Below are positions 1 through 11,120 of a DNA stretch of 64,000 nt, piece by piece. A program made the position numbers and the translations under genes. The notes beneath the pieces were generated by a model. It was not told where the DNA came from and did not search any database. It saw only the letters and a program-made list of their open reading frames with translations. This DNA comes from Onthophagus taurus. Taxonomy: Eukaryota; Arthropoda; Insecta; Coleoptera; Scarabaeidae. The stretch is from NCBI RefSeq assembly GCF_036711975.1, contig NC_091971.1:69501-133500 (forward strand). The letters are read 5' to 3'. The stretch's first letter is position 1; each line of letters begins with the position of its first letter.

Positions 1-78
1 CATCATTATCATCATACAAATCCAGAAAGTGTGGCTATGTTTATATCTAAGTTTTTATTAGATCAATCAAAATTGTAA
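1..78 (+). CDS. 3' end of a probable alpha/beta hydrolase (kraken-like), partial
   Basis: The window opens inside an open frame that reads HHYHHTNPESVAMFISKFLL and ends at TAA 76-78. The pattern 'HH-H--NPE-VA-FIS-FL' resembles the C-terminus of serine hydrolase/kraken-like alpha/beta hydrolases, where the histidine belongs to the catalytic triad and the last helix follows it. Only 25 codons are visible, so the family call rests on this short motif alone. A polyadenylation signal AATAAA lies at 88-93. The rest of the gene is left of the window. Confidence 0.45.
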   Translation, partial: HHYHHTNPESVAMFISKFLLDQSKL

Positions 79-332
79 ATGAATAATAATAAAATAATAA
101 TTAATTTTTGACGATTTTAGTGACAAGGAAAAATTTTTTTCATTGAACTGTTTAGATTGTCAGATTATTTGTCAAAATTTTGTTCGAAAAAACTAAAGAA
201 AGAGCTAATTCTCGTTCCCTCCCGTAAAGAATGAAATTACATTCACCATACAAAACTTTTCTATATTCTTATGGTGTAACGCTTGATGAATAAAACCCCT
301 CCACAAAAAAATTTACGAAAATAACTCAAAAA

Positions 333-644
333 ATGAAGAAGCAATCAAGAAAAAACCGAGTTTTTAAGCCGACCATCCTTGAAGCAGCGTCAAAAAACGA
401 TATCAACACGAGAGTCATCATTAATAATTCCTATCAAAAACATACAGAAGGGGAATTTCATCTTAAAGATAAAAGTTACAAATGGGACGATTTTAACGCG
501 AGGATTTCGAATTACATCAACGGATTATTACGGATTGGTAAAAATGGTAGAGAATCTTTTTATAACACTAATTTTTATCCTGTACCATTTTGGTATCAAG
601 AAATGCTCGATGTCTTGTCTATTCACCTAACAGTGAATAATTAA
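333..644 (+). CDS. Uncharacterised 103-residue protein
   Basis: A single open frame runs from ATG 333 to TAA 644. The product is basic at the N-terminus (MKKQSRKNRVFKP) and has no signal peptide or membrane segment. The C-terminal part is aromatic-rich (FYNTNFYPVPFWYQEMLDVL). AATAAA at 679-684 follows closely, supporting a short transcript. I do not recognise a family. It could be the last exon of a longer gene, but no convincing upstream splice acceptor forces this. It sits between the hydrolase end and OSTM1, in the compact housekeeping part of the window. Confidence 0.45.
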   Translation: MKKQSRKNRVFKPTILEAASKNDINTRVIINNSYQKHTEGEFHLKDKSYKWDDFNARISNYINGLLRIGKNGRESFYNTNFYPVPFWYQEMLDVLSIHLTVNN

Positions 645-869
645 AATAGGATTTTATTGTGCTTTTTTTACGTATATCAATAAAATTACAGTATAAAAGA
701 ATTACATTTATCTTAAAATTAAATTGTTTTTATTTTAATTACAGTTTTCTGTTTAACTTATTACAGATAACTATAATAAACATAATTTGACATAAACGGC
801 AATTTGCATTAAATGTCGGACAATAACAAAGACTTGAATTATGTGATATTTACCTCTTAAGAAAATAAT

Positions 870-1911
870 ATGTGGTTTTTAGTTAATTTTTTACTCTTTC
901 CATTACTATTTTTACATACGTATGTACATTCGTTTCTTAAGGAGTAATTAAACTTAAATTTGCATATTTTATTTAGATTTTCTCTAGGAGTTGAAATGAA
1001 TGATACTTATAATTGTACGATATTAAGAGAAAACTTTGGGATATCCGTTTCTCAATTTACATTATGTGCAATTTCAAATTCCCATCCTATAAAATTGTGT
1101 GAATCTTGTATTGATCAGTACATAAACGTTGGAGAAAGTTACACAAATTTATCGAAGGTACAAGATTTTTTTGTCTAATGTTTAATATTAATAATTTATT
1201 GTAGTTTAAAGATGATAAAGATTTTTGTATATCACATTATATCAACTTGGATCGATTAGGCATTGTATCAAATATGTACGAGAATGTTTACAATCTTTGG
1301 AATAATGCAAAATGTTACGGTAAGGCTATAACAAGACGAAAATTAGAGATTAATTAAACATTATAAATTTCAGAATGTTACGAAGTAATAAACAGTGTTC
1401 TAACCCACAATTTATCTCAAGAAACTATAGAATTTTTAAAACTTTATAACAGGACTCAAAAATGTATTGGAAAATATCCAAAAACGATGTGTGATTTTTG
1501 TATGGACCCTTATTTGAAATTAAATAATTATTATTATAGTATAAGTAATGAAAACGATAAAATCGGGATGTGTATGGATATAGTAGATTTGGTGAGCAAT
1601 TTATAATAAAAAATGATATTTCCTTACAATTGAAACGTTTAAGATGAATACAACACGAACAGAATGGAGTGAAAAATGTTGTAAATACAGAAAACATTCA
1701 GAATACGCATTTATTGGTTCTTCCGTTGGAATTATGATCGTTACAATTTTATTTTACGTCCTAACTAAAGTTTTTATTGATAAAAAATCAACAAAAATTG
1801 TTACACGTAAGTTTTTCTACTTGAAAGACATGTTTGTAAGTTTTTATTTTAATTTTAGAACATCGTTTTGTTGAATCCTTATCGTCATCGAACAGAAGAG
1901 ACAATAATTAA
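870..1911 (+). CDS. Ostm1: OSTM1 (osteopetrosis-associated transmembrane protein 1) homologue
   Basis: Six exons: 870-919, 977-1157, 1205-1319, 1374-1591, 1644-1806, 1859-1911; all introns are GT-AG and about 40-57 bp, and phases agree. The product is about 259 residues. Exon 1 encodes a signal peptide (MWFLVNFLLFPLLFLHT). The lumenal part carries spaced cysteines and several N-glycosylation sites (NCT, NRT, NTT), with the family pattern CxxCxDxY, DLW-like NLWNNAKC and CDFCMDPYLKLNNYY. A single membrane segment (about YAFIGSSVGIMIVTILFYVL) and a short cytosolic tail follow. In vertebrates OSTM1 is the beta subunit of the lysosomal ClC-7 chloride/proton exchanger; the same role is inferred here. 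The start was chosen because it restores a signal peptide in phase with exon 2. Confidence 0.88.
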
Positions 1912-2098
1912 ACAATTAAGATTTGTAATCTTAAATTTTTGACATACATAATATGTAAAAAAAAAAAAATTTAATTTTATTATCAACTTTATTTCTCAAA
2001 TTACATTATATTTTCAATTATATTAAAATAAAAATAATATTAATAGATATAAACGAATAAAATTGTACATACATTGCAATAAAAAAATTGACCCTAAA

Positions 2099-3138
2099 TT
2101 ATCTATGCCTGGCTTTTTTGTTATTACTTTTTTTAGCACTATTATTGTAATTTTTTTGTTTTGCGGACATATCACGATGTGGACTCGATCTATCGATACC
2201 GTTTTGAGTTCCATTCGATGTAAAAGTACCCCCTGAATTCGTCGAGTGTTTTCCGGTCATCTTTATGCCAGAATCAATGTGATTAGATGGTGCCAAATTT
2301 GTGTCACTTGAATCTTCATTTGTTTGTGATTCGGTATCACTGTGTCTTTCATCTAAATTCAAAGAAAAAATCCCTTTTGATCAAATCAATTTGATAAAAA
2401 AAAGAATGTTAGATTTTTTTTAAAGAAATTTATAAAAGAAAAATAATGTACAAAAGCAGTAACCTAACTCTTGACTAGTAATTTTAATACTAATTCATAA
2501 ATCAGTTGTTTGATTTTAATAAAAATAATCATCTGATAAGAAGTGAAATTCATAACTTGAATTCTTACTTTTGTCGGGATTTACATCTGCTATTCCACTT
2601 ACAGCCTGAAATGTAATTTATTTTATAAAAAATTAAATTAAGAATTAATTATTTACAGCCATTGAGGTAATAGATGAGTGTGAAAACAATCTCTCGGCTT
2701 CTTTAAATTTTCTGTTCCTTTTATCGGCTTTAGAATTTGTAGTTTTGTTGCTCGATAAATAACGGTCCCATCCTCGTATTATATTCCCATATAACTGGGT
2801 ATCTTCTAAATAGGAACCTTCAAAAGCATAGATTTGTCGTTCTAAATTAGCCAATGTTTCCTGAAAAAATAAATTAAATAACCCGCTTAACATTCTGTAA
2901 AAATAAGTATAAAAAAGAATTGGCAGCCCTGATATCCCTCAAATGTTTGACAACAACGTAACCTCAACCAAAAACTAAAACAACGAGATACTTCAAAAAG
3001 ATTACAACCATTCCCTCGCAACTTTAAGGTTTATTTGAGAAATTCTTTATATCGACTTACAGCTATTTCAGCTTTCCTTTTAACCAATTCGGCGAGTTCT
3101 GAGCGCGCATCAACTGTACTCGAATTCTTTGTCGACAT
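2099..3138 (-). CDS. Meaf6: MEAF6/Eaf6 homologue, histone acetyltransferase complex subunit
   Basis: Four exons on the minus strand: 3061-3138, 2657-2860, 2569-2605 and 2099-2352 (573 nt, 190 residues). The first two exons give [15 protein letters not shown] then [20 protein letters not shown] and [11 protein letters not shown], the near-invariant coiled-coil core of MEAF6/Eaf6, followed by [13 protein letters not shown]. Exons 3 and 4 encode a polar Ser/Asn/Lys-rich tail ending KKARHR, which fits the poorly conserved basic tail of the family. MEAF6 is a shared subunit of NuA4/TIP60, HBO1 and MOZ/MORF acetyltransferases in the nucleus. The gene is tail to tail with OSTM1 and head to head with PEX2. 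Confidence 0.93.
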
Positions 3139-3315
3139 CTTTGTTTTTGTTGACAGTCGAGTGATACCAACAAATAAAATTACAAATGTTCCTACTTGGA
3201 GAACAATTTTGCTCAAGTGTAAAGGTTATTCAATGTTTTTGATAAGAATAAGCGTTTATGTATTAATGAATGTAGTGCCTCGTGGTTAATCTGGTGGTTC
3301 TCTTGATATATTAAA
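3139..3315. promoter_or_regulatory. Compact bidirectional promoter between MEAF6 and PEX2
   Basis: Only 177 bp separate the two start codons (3138 on - and 3316 on +), so both transcripts must start in or near this interval. No clear TATA box is seen, unlike the cuticle genes, which fits constitutive genes. Extent is inferred from the genes alone. Confidence 0.5.
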
Positions 3316-4362
3316 ATGTCAAAAAATGCTCTTCTTAGGGTCACCCAGATGAACGCTGGTTTTTTCGATAACGAAATTTATAAGATATTTGGCGAACACG
3401 TCCAAGAGATATTAACGTATTTACCGGTAAAGAATAATTATACATAATTTAGTTGCATTTATTTTTGTGTTAAAAACGTCATCTGTTGGCACTTTTTTGA
3501 AGTTAATAAATGGCGGGAAATTTAATTCTTGTTTTATTTTTAGCCTGGTTTTTCTGCGAAATTTCAAAATGAATTAAATTTAATTCTGCGTTTAATCATT
3601 TTTAATTATTCCATCTTAACATCGGATAGTACATTTGGACAGAAACTTATGTCGGTGAAGTATGATAACTTAACAAAGTTGAAAAGGGGGTTATACATTG
3701 TTCCAAGCTTTTTGGAGTATTTCAAAGAAAAATTTGAAGGAAAAATCGAAAATGCTGTTTTAAAAGATTATTTGAATAAATTTATTGCGTTGATACAAAT
3801 TTTCCGGTTTTTAAACGTTTCTATTTTTTTGCGAAGTGGAATTCGGCCTTTATTGATTGATAGATTATTGTTTTTGGATCAAAGTTATTTAAAGGATCAT
3901 AATCAAAGGATTTATGATACTCAGTTTATGACCAGAGAATTGTTATGGGATTCTTTTATAGTAAGTTTAGTTTCTTAAAAGATGATTTTTTGGTTATCGT
4001 TTGTTCCTCAGGAACTTCTTGTTTACATTTTACCCTTAATTAATTATCACAAATTGAAGAGAACTGTAAAATACTTGAATCCATTTCATAAAAAGCAGAA
4101 ACATTTTGATATAGAATCAAGGAATTACACTGTTGATACAAAATGTCCTCATTGCGAGGAGTATCCAATTTTACCTTCTCATATGGGGTGTGCCCACGTT
4201 TTTTGTTATACTTGTTTAAAGGTGAGTTAAAGATAATAAAGATTTAAAAATAAAGTTCTTTTTTCGCTCTAGGGAAATCAATTGGCTGATAATCAGTACG
4301 AGTGTCCAATTTGTGAATATAGTAGTTATAATAGTATGTGTGACAGAATTACTAGTGTTTAA
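3316..4362 (+). CDS. Pex2: Peroxisome biogenesis factor 2 (PEX2), RING-type E3 ligase
   Basis: Four exons: 3316-3426, 3544-3960, 4012-4221, 4273-4362 (275 residues, close to the roughly 305 of vertebrate PEX2). The N-terminal Pex2/Pex12 region includes RVTQMNAGFFDNEI and a run of hydrophobic segments (LRLIIFNYSIL, FIALIQIFRFLNVSIFL, ELLVYILPLINY). The last two exons form the C3HC4 RING finger: CPHCEEYPILPSHMGCAHVF, CYTC, then CPIC. PEX2 works with PEX10 and PEX12 in the peroxisomal membrane to ubiquitinate the import receptor PEX5. All zinc ligands are present. AATAAA overlaps the stop codon at 4361-4366. Confidence 0.93.
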
Positions 4363-4525
4363 TAAATTTTTTGTTTAATACTTTGGGAGTTACGATTTTT
4401 TAAACATGAAGAGAAATCAAATATATCAGAAATGGAAGAAAGTTTATTTATTTTAGTTCTTTAGGTCATTGAGGGAAAGAAGAAATAAGTTACAACACAC
4501 AAGACGATAATCGTAAATTTTCCCT

Positions 4526-4680
4526 CTATTTCCGGTTTCTCCTGGGCCAATTCTTTAAACTAGTAGTCGCGATCGATATCCAGATGACCGTTTTCTCAAT
4601 TTCTTTTCCACCGGCTGCGGCTTCGACTTGTTGAGCCCAAATAAAGATCACCGCTGCGAAGAGAATCGAAAACGGCAACA
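4526..4680 (-). CDS. Possible 3' exon of an unrecognised minus-strand gene
   Basis: A relatively GC-rich minus-strand frame encodes a hydrophobic stretch (HLLPFSILFAAVIFIWAQ), then QVEAAAGGKEIEKTVIWISI and a stop at 4526-4528. Minus-strand AATAAA motifs lie at about 4446-4455, as expected for a transcript end. There is no in-frame ATG, so it would need an upstream exon; a TTCGCAG acceptor lies inside the hydrophobic stretch. I cannot assign a family. It may be a secreted or membrane micropeptide, or chance coding in an untranslated region. Confidence 0.25.
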
Positions 4681-4699
4681 GATGGTTAAGTCAACGAAG

Positions 4700-5390
4700 A
4701 AATTTTAAAATAAAAAATAAATAAAATAGACGCGTGTCTTTGATTAATCTTAAAAAAAACTTGTCTTCTTTTTATTCGAAAGATTTGATTGAAGTATAAA
4801 ATAACTTTCTATTTGGAATTGTTGGTATAAAAAAAAGCAAGTGTTTAATTTCTAGGATTTCAAAGAGCTTTTTAAAAAAATAATCAAGAGAATGAACTTG
4901 AATTTTATGTGGGTTACGAGACCCCAATTTCATTTCTGTGAAAGTAAAAGTCATCTCACGGTCACAAGTAACAGTTGTTGGTCAATTTGAAATGTTCATT
5001 CTATTAAGGAGTTAAAACAATATTAAATTAAAAATATTTTATTTATGTTCAACCATTTTCTAATTGATGCAATTAATGATAAAACGTGTATGAGGAAAAT
5101 AGTTCTTAATATATTTTTTACGGCTTAAATTAATAAAAATGTTTTTTTATCAAGAATTAAAAGTTCGAATTAGTTATGAGTTGACATAAAAATTGGTATT
5201 GTCTCTAACAAGTTTGAAAATCTATCAAAACGGCATAAACAATATTTACTTGATTTCTGGGCATATATGAACACGTGAACCTAAAATTGGTCAACATATT
5301 GTACTTTGGCTGTAAGCGATCTTGCCGAACTGGCTTGCGATTAAGGCTCTACAATTCCTGAAAGAGTCCTGAAATTATTTATTTATGTAG
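4700..5390. other. Intergenic, no gene seen
   Basis: AT-rich sequence between the possible minus-strand exon and the LINE. No ORF with a recognisable product, no RNA gene and no clear repeat were seen. Confidence 0.5.
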
Positions 5391-5392
5391 TA

Positions 5393-7573
5393 AATCTGAG
5401 GCAATAACAAGAAAGAAAGAATTGAGGGATAGGGAGGCGGAAGAGATCAGAGGGGTGAGACAAGAGGGTGAAGTTTGGAAATATATAAACAAAATAAGGA
5501 AAGTACGAGAGGAAATAACCAGTGAAATACAAATGACGGAGTGGAGAGATTACTTCAAGGGTCTGCTGGAGGGGGAAGAGGAGAGGCGGGTAGAGGAGGT
5601 AGATACAGGAGGACGGAGAGGAGAGGAGATGGCCGGGGAACAAATGGAGGCGGCGTTGGGGGGACTAAAGAGGGGGAAGGCTTCAGGGGAGGACGGTGTC
5701 CAGAATGAGGCATGGCTGGAGGCAACGGGAGAAGTGAGGAGAAAGTTGTTGGAAGCGCTGAGCAAAGTTTGGGAAGGGGAAGGGTTTCCGATTGGATGGA
5801 GGACGGCGATAATAAGCCCCTTGTACAAGAAGGGAGTGAAGGGAGTAGTGGAAAGTTATAGGGGAATTAGCTTAATGGACTCGGCGTACAAGATATATGC
5901 GAAGGTGCTGCTGCAAAGGTTGGAGGAAGAGATGGAAGAGAAAGGGATCTTACCGGACGGACAGGCAGGATTTAGAAAGGGAAGGGGCGCGATAGATAAC
6001 GTGTACATATTGAAGCACTTGGTGGATAAAGAGCTGGATAAAGGCAGCGTTTGATAAGGTGAATAGAGGGAAGTTATGGGAGGAGATGAGGAGGAGAGGG
6101 ATTACTGGTGGGACAATAAACAGGGTGAGGGAGATATACGCAGAGACAATAGCTAGGGTTAAGGTGGGGGACGAGTTAACGGATAGGTTCTGGACAACGA
6201 GGGGTTTGAGGCAGGGATGTCCACTCAGTCCCGCTCTGTTTGCCTTGTATACCGCAGACATGGAAGACAGATTGACCGGTGGGCAGATGGGAGGTGTGGT
6301 TGTAGGGAAGAGGAAGGTGCATTCACTGGCTTACGCGGACGATTTGGTGGTAGTGACGAGAGAGGCGAAGGGGATGAAGGCGATGATGCGGAGTTTGGAG
6401 AGTTATTTTAGGGGGAAGGCTCTGGAGGTGAATGTAAGAAAGACAAAGGTTATGAAGTTCTGTAAAGGGGGTAGAAGGAAGAGCGAAGACTGGAGGTGGG
6501 AAGGGAAGGAGATAGAGGAGGTGAGGGAGTACACATATTTGGGGTACAAATTTAGAGAGGACAACAAGGAAGGCGCGCATGTGAGGGCAATGGCAAAGAA
6601 GGCGAATAAGGTGATGGGGCAGGTCTGGGGGTGGGGAGAGAGATTATTTGGAAGGGATATGGAAAAAAGGAAGATGATATTCGAGTGCTTGATTAGAAGT
6701 GTTATGATGTACGGGGCGGAGCTTTAGGGGTGGAAAGAGCAAGGGCTGTTGGAAGGCGTACAGGCCAGGTATTGGAGATGGGTTTTGGGGTTGGCAAAAG
6801 AGACGCCGGAGTACATAGTCAGAGAAGAGGTGAAGGTTGATAAGTTAAGAGTGGAGGCGGGTAAAAGGGCGGTACGTTTTGAGGAGAGGGTTGAAGGGAG
6901 GTCTCAATGTAAAATTTTGGGGGAGTGCTGGAAAGAGATTAAGGCAGGGAAAGGGGGTTACGGGCAACGAGGGAGGGAGGAATATTTCAGAAGGGTGGGG
7001 TACTCAGTGAAAGCGGTAGATGATAGAAGGAGGGAAGGGATTGAGATGTAGAGAGAGCTGGAGAGCAGGGATAGAGATGTACAGAGGCAAGAAAGAAGGG
7101 GGCAGATAAGGGAGAGCAGGTACAACCCTAAGTACGAGGAAATAATAACGGAGGGATTGCCGAAGTACCTGTCGGTGGAGGGGGATGAGGAAGGGAAGAG
7201 GATGGTGGCAAGATTCAGATGCGGCAATGAGGAGAGAGCGAATAGGTATTGGATGAGAGATGAGGAGAGGGGTTGTAGGCTATGTGGGGGGGAGTGGGAG
7301 TCGTTGGAGCACCTACTGAGGGAGTGTGACGAGCTAAGAGAGGAGGTGATCGGCTGGAAGCAGGTGCTGGGGGAGGGGGTAGAGGGAAGAGAATGGATGA
7401 GGGAGGTGGTGGCGACAAGGCAGCGTAGGGTGATGCGGGGAGGAGATGGGGAGGGGTAGGATAGGAAATAAAATGTATTGTATTGTAATGTGATATATGT
7501 AATTGTAGTATTGCTAAAAATTTAATTGTTTGTGGAATGTATTGCTGATTTGGTAGCAATAAACTTTACTTAA
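5393..7573 (+). mobile_element. 5'-truncated, broken non-LTR retrotransposon (LINE) with G/A-rich coding strand
   Basis: Four successive + strand frames (5422-6054, 6059-6727, 6749-7051, 7157-7459) together read as the C-terminal part of a LINE protein. Visible reverse transcriptase blocks are LKRGKASGEDGVQNEAWL, YRGISLMDSAYKIYAKVL, GQAGFRKGRGAIDNVYIL, the motif B/C region RGLRQGCPLSPALF and the catalytic LAYADDLVVV. A C-terminal zinc-finger-like CRLCGGEWESLEHLLREC closes the frame. The copy is dead: just after VDKELDK a deletion removes the motif A block containing the first catalytic aspartate and shifts frame at about 6050. In-frame stops follow at 6725 and 7049. The endonuclease end is missing. 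The strand is strikingly G/A-rich compared with its surroundings, which marks it as foreign. The 3' end is near the AATAAA at about 7558. The clade is not assigned. Confidence 0.9.
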
Positions 7574-7729
7574 TTAACAAGCTGAGATTTTTAAAACTAT
7601 TCAATATTATTGGATTATCTCGCAGAAAACACCTCATTAGAGATGGATTCAAACCTAATTTTGTAACAGTTATTTATATGATAAGATCATGGAATACCAA
7701 TCGAAACTGTCAACGATAAAGCGTTTTTC

Positions 7730-8150
7730 ATTCATATTTGAAAAATCGTATTTCAGAAATACATTGAAATATCGTGATGAAGTATCAAGCATTTTAAAGC
7801 AAAAATCAATCATTCTTTAATTCCAATAAATCGTGATGTGACGATTTTTTGAATTATGAACTTTAAATATCTATATCCGAAGTACAAATTGAGATATCGC
7901 TAAACCAAAAATCATACGTGGTCTTGATGTCACGATTTTTTGAATGAATCCATAATTGAATAGTTGTAGAGATTAGACTTATGGACTTTAAAAGTTTGTA
8001 TCTGAAGAATAAATTGAGATATCGTGATGAAATAAAAAACATTTTAAAGGAAATTTAATTTAGTTTCTGTAAACTAAGAATCATTCTTTAATTCCAATAA
8101 ATCTTGTTGTTGCGATCTTTTGAATTAATTCCAATAAACTTTATTTTTAT
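7730..8150. repeat. Degenerate tandem repeat, about 124-bp unit, three copies
   Basis: Related blocks starting ATTGA(A/G)ATATCG recur at about 7763, 7888 and 8012. Each is followed at similar distances by CATTTTAAAG, ATTCTTTAATTCCAATAAAT and a (C)GATTTTTTGAAT block. The middle copy is shortened. A similar ATTGAGATATTGTGATT stretch occurs far away near 12866, so this is a dispersed as well as tandem repeat. Confidence 0.6.
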
Positions 8151-8950
8151 AATCTTATAAATTTCTACGTTACATTAATTGCTAAATAATTTGATTTATA
8201 AAGACAAAATAACTTTGGTGATTTCTTCGCGTCCATTAACCAGCTGATGCAAGTCAAATACATACTTAATAATACTTTTTATATGTTTTTGTGTCGTTTC
8301 GTGATCGTAATAATCAGTAAAAAGCGTTCGCTTTCCGTCTGACTGATCAAGTATATTGAAAAAAAAACTCAACTAGGTACTTTCATAATCTTAACTACAA
8401 TGAAAAAATCTGATTCAATTTCGATTAAAAATTGTTTTAAGAAAAGAAATTGTTTGGAATATAATTTAATTGTAAGCGATTGTCTTAAATCTTAAAAGAA
8501 ATTGTTATTCCACTTTCGATTTTCAATCATTTTTATAAAACACTAAGTCATTACACTTTCATTCCGCTCGGTTGAGTTGCAATTCCATCTAAAGCCACAC
8601 CCTCTAAATCACCGTCACATCTTTATAACTTCTCTTCTTTAAAGTTGAAAAAGAAGAAAAAAAAATGCAAAGAAGAATCTAGTCCAAAACATTTCGAATT
8701 TTACGATGTAAAGTTTTCACTTCTTCCCGGAATGGCGGAGAAAAGACAGAGAGAAAATTTTTTATTTTTACAAGAATATTTTTTTTTAATAGATTTACTT
8801 TTGAAACTTTATTGAGTTTTAAAAGATTCGTTTATTGCTTTTTCCGTATATTGATTGATTCAAGAATTCCTCGATTGTGTTGATGAAAAGAAATTAAAAA
8901 AATAAATCTTTACGATGATAGTAGGGAGAGAAGAACTTTTTTTTCGAGAA
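8150..8950. other. Intergenic, upstream of the first cuticle gene
   Basis: AT-rich with no supported gene or RNA. Confidence 0.4.
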
Positions 8951-8954
8951 GAAG

Positions 8955-8961
8955 TTATAAA
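8955..8961 (+). promoter_or_regulatory. TATA box of the gene at 9056
   Basis: TTATAAA lies 34 nt before a GCAGTT initiator-like site (A at 8989), matching the promoter layout of the other cuticle genes. Confidence 0.5.
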
Positions 8962-9055
8962 TGTGTGCTAGGATCCGATGCCATCCGCAGTTTGTGAAAG
9001 TTGCTTTGGGTTCGTTTGTGAGGTTGTTCTTCGACTTGAACTTGAACTTCGAGAG

Positions 9056-10649
9056 ATGGTTGCAACTAGAAAGGTAAAGCAAAATCGTTTTTATTATTTT
9101 CTATTAATCGGATTATTTATAATCTTCAAAAAAGATTTTTTTTTTATTGTTTTGGTTAATTGAATTCAGCTTTCCTTTTTAAGACTTGAATGGATGTTAA
9201 CATTTTTGGATTTGAAACTAAATACCTAATAGCCGCATTTTTTTACCTTTTGAAGATCTCTGACTTATTTCTAATATGACTTTTTTTGTTGGTCTTAATT
9301 AAAAAAAATCTATTTGTTGAACATTAATTTAGACGTTTCGGTGAAAGTTTATTTAAACCGAGATGAGTACTATCTACAGTTATATGAAATTTCATCATCA
9401 GATTAGAAAGCAATAAAAATTTCACCCATTTTAATCTAAGTTACCATTTTTACAGTATGAAATCTTGATTAGTTTGGTTATTCTTGCCAAAACAACATTA
9501 GGATTACCAATATCTTCTTATGATCACGAATATGGAACCGAACACGATTATGTAAGTTATTTCTAATCCTTTAATAAACTTCTTTTAACATTTCCTCGCA
9601 ATTTTTAGCACCCAAAAGATTATAGTTTTAGTTACGGTGTAAAAGATGTCCACACGGGCGATGTAAAACATCAATGGGAAAAGAAAGATGGGGACACAGT
9701 TCGTGGTCATTATTCTTTAGTTGAACCCGACGGATCTGTGAGAGTTGTTGATTACACAGCAAGTGCAAAACAAGGGTTTAACGCCGTCGTAAAACATGAA
9801 GGAACTTCATATCACCCCCATTCAAAGAAAGCTACAAGCCATAAACAGTTTCAAATGACAGATGGTGACTCGAATGGTTACCACATTGAAAAAGCAGCCC
9901 CAGCTGGCGAAGAAAAACTCGAAAACGACGATTACTCATCAAAATATCAATACGTTTACGTCCCTCAAGACGAAGCCCATGAAATCAAATACGCGGAAAA
10001 CGATAATTTGTATGAAAATTTTAAAGATTTTGAGGGTGATGGAAACACTAAGGTTTATGCAACACAAAAAATTAAAGAAGAAAAAAGTCAAGTTAAACTT
10101 CCAGTTGATATAAGTATCGTTAAACCAACTGAAAATATCGAAATGGTTGATGTTGCTGTTGTTAAACCGGTTGAAATTGATGTATCTGATGCTTATAATC
10201 AAGAGAACCATCAAAACAATAACAAACAAGTTAAAGATGAAGATTTAACTGAAGAGGATTATCAAAAATTTCTAAAAGAATACTATCAAAGCGAAAATGT
10301 TAATGAATCGCAACAATTTAATGAAGATGAGTATCAAAAATTTTTAACTGATTACTATAAAAATCCACCACAAGAACAAAACCAACAAAAACCAGTTCAA
10401 AATAATCAAAATCAACACAATCTTGTAACCGGATTTCAACCTATGCCTACAAAAGGATCGATACCCAACACGTTTAGAACAAATAAAAGACCGGTATCCA
10501 CACCGGGTTTAAGGAATTATTCTTCAAGTTATTATAGAGGATCTATTAAAAATGTTGGGCCAATTTTATTCCCCAACGGAAATAGAAACGGTAATGATTT
10601 AAAAAGAAATAGCGGAAGATCAAGTAAAAGAGTTGTTGGGAGAAGTTAA
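9056..10649 (+). CDS. RR-2 cuticular protein with long charged C-terminal extension
   Basis: Three exons: 9056-9073, 9456-9551, 9609-10649 (384 residues). A signal peptide ([20 protein letters not shown]) is split after six codons. The RR-2 domain fills about residues 39-105: [53 protein letters not shown]. The usual TADxxNGFNA is changed to [10 protein letters not shown]. After the domain come about 275 residues rich in Lys, Glu, Asn and Gln, with an internal duplication ([12 protein letters not shown] and [12 protein letters not shown]). A tail this long and charged is unlike the other genes here. RR-2 proteins bind chitin in sclerotised cuticle; the tail may mediate protein-protein contacts. 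Polyadenylation signal at 10845-10850. Confidence 0.9.
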
Positions 10650-10781
10650 AGGGTTTTTTTGGAGGGTTTAATTTATTAATTTTTCGCCATTATTAATACA
10701 GGAATTAAAAAAATTAAATGATTTAGCCTTGTTTATAGATATACATATCTGTAAACATATATTATGGATTTAGTGTGAGTA

Positions 10782-11120
10782 TAATTTGGGTTGCATAATT
10801 TTGACGTATTTAATTTAAAATTTGAGATTCTTTTAAGACGTTAAAATAAAAACAGTTTGTTTTTATGATTTAATTTACTATTTTATTTTTTTAATGTTTG
10901 AATATGAATTTTCAAAAAAATTAATTTTAATTTATTTTAAATTCGATGTAATTTGGGTTGCATCGTTTAATATTTAAATATATTAAAAATTGAATTTGAA
11001 TTTGTAAATTATCAAGGCATTTCATTAATTTTATTTTTATTAATTAGTTTATTTAATATTTTTATTAAATCAAAAATGACATTAATTATTTGTTTAAACG
11101 TCAAAGTAATTTGGGTTGCA
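10782..11120 (+). repeat. Three spaced copies of TAATTTGGGTTGCA downstream of the gene at 9056
   Basis: The exact 14-mer TAATTTGGGTTGCA occurs at 10782-10795, 10949-10962 and 11107-11120, spaced 167 and 158 bp, in otherwise AT-rich sequence. The flanks are not obviously alike. Confidence 0.7.

Noticed and set aside
8978-9163. 61-codon plus frame over the first exon of the gene at 9056
   Set aside because: The four-to-six-codon signal exon at 9056-9073 splices in phase to RR-2 exons; this frame runs into the intron and lacks a domain.
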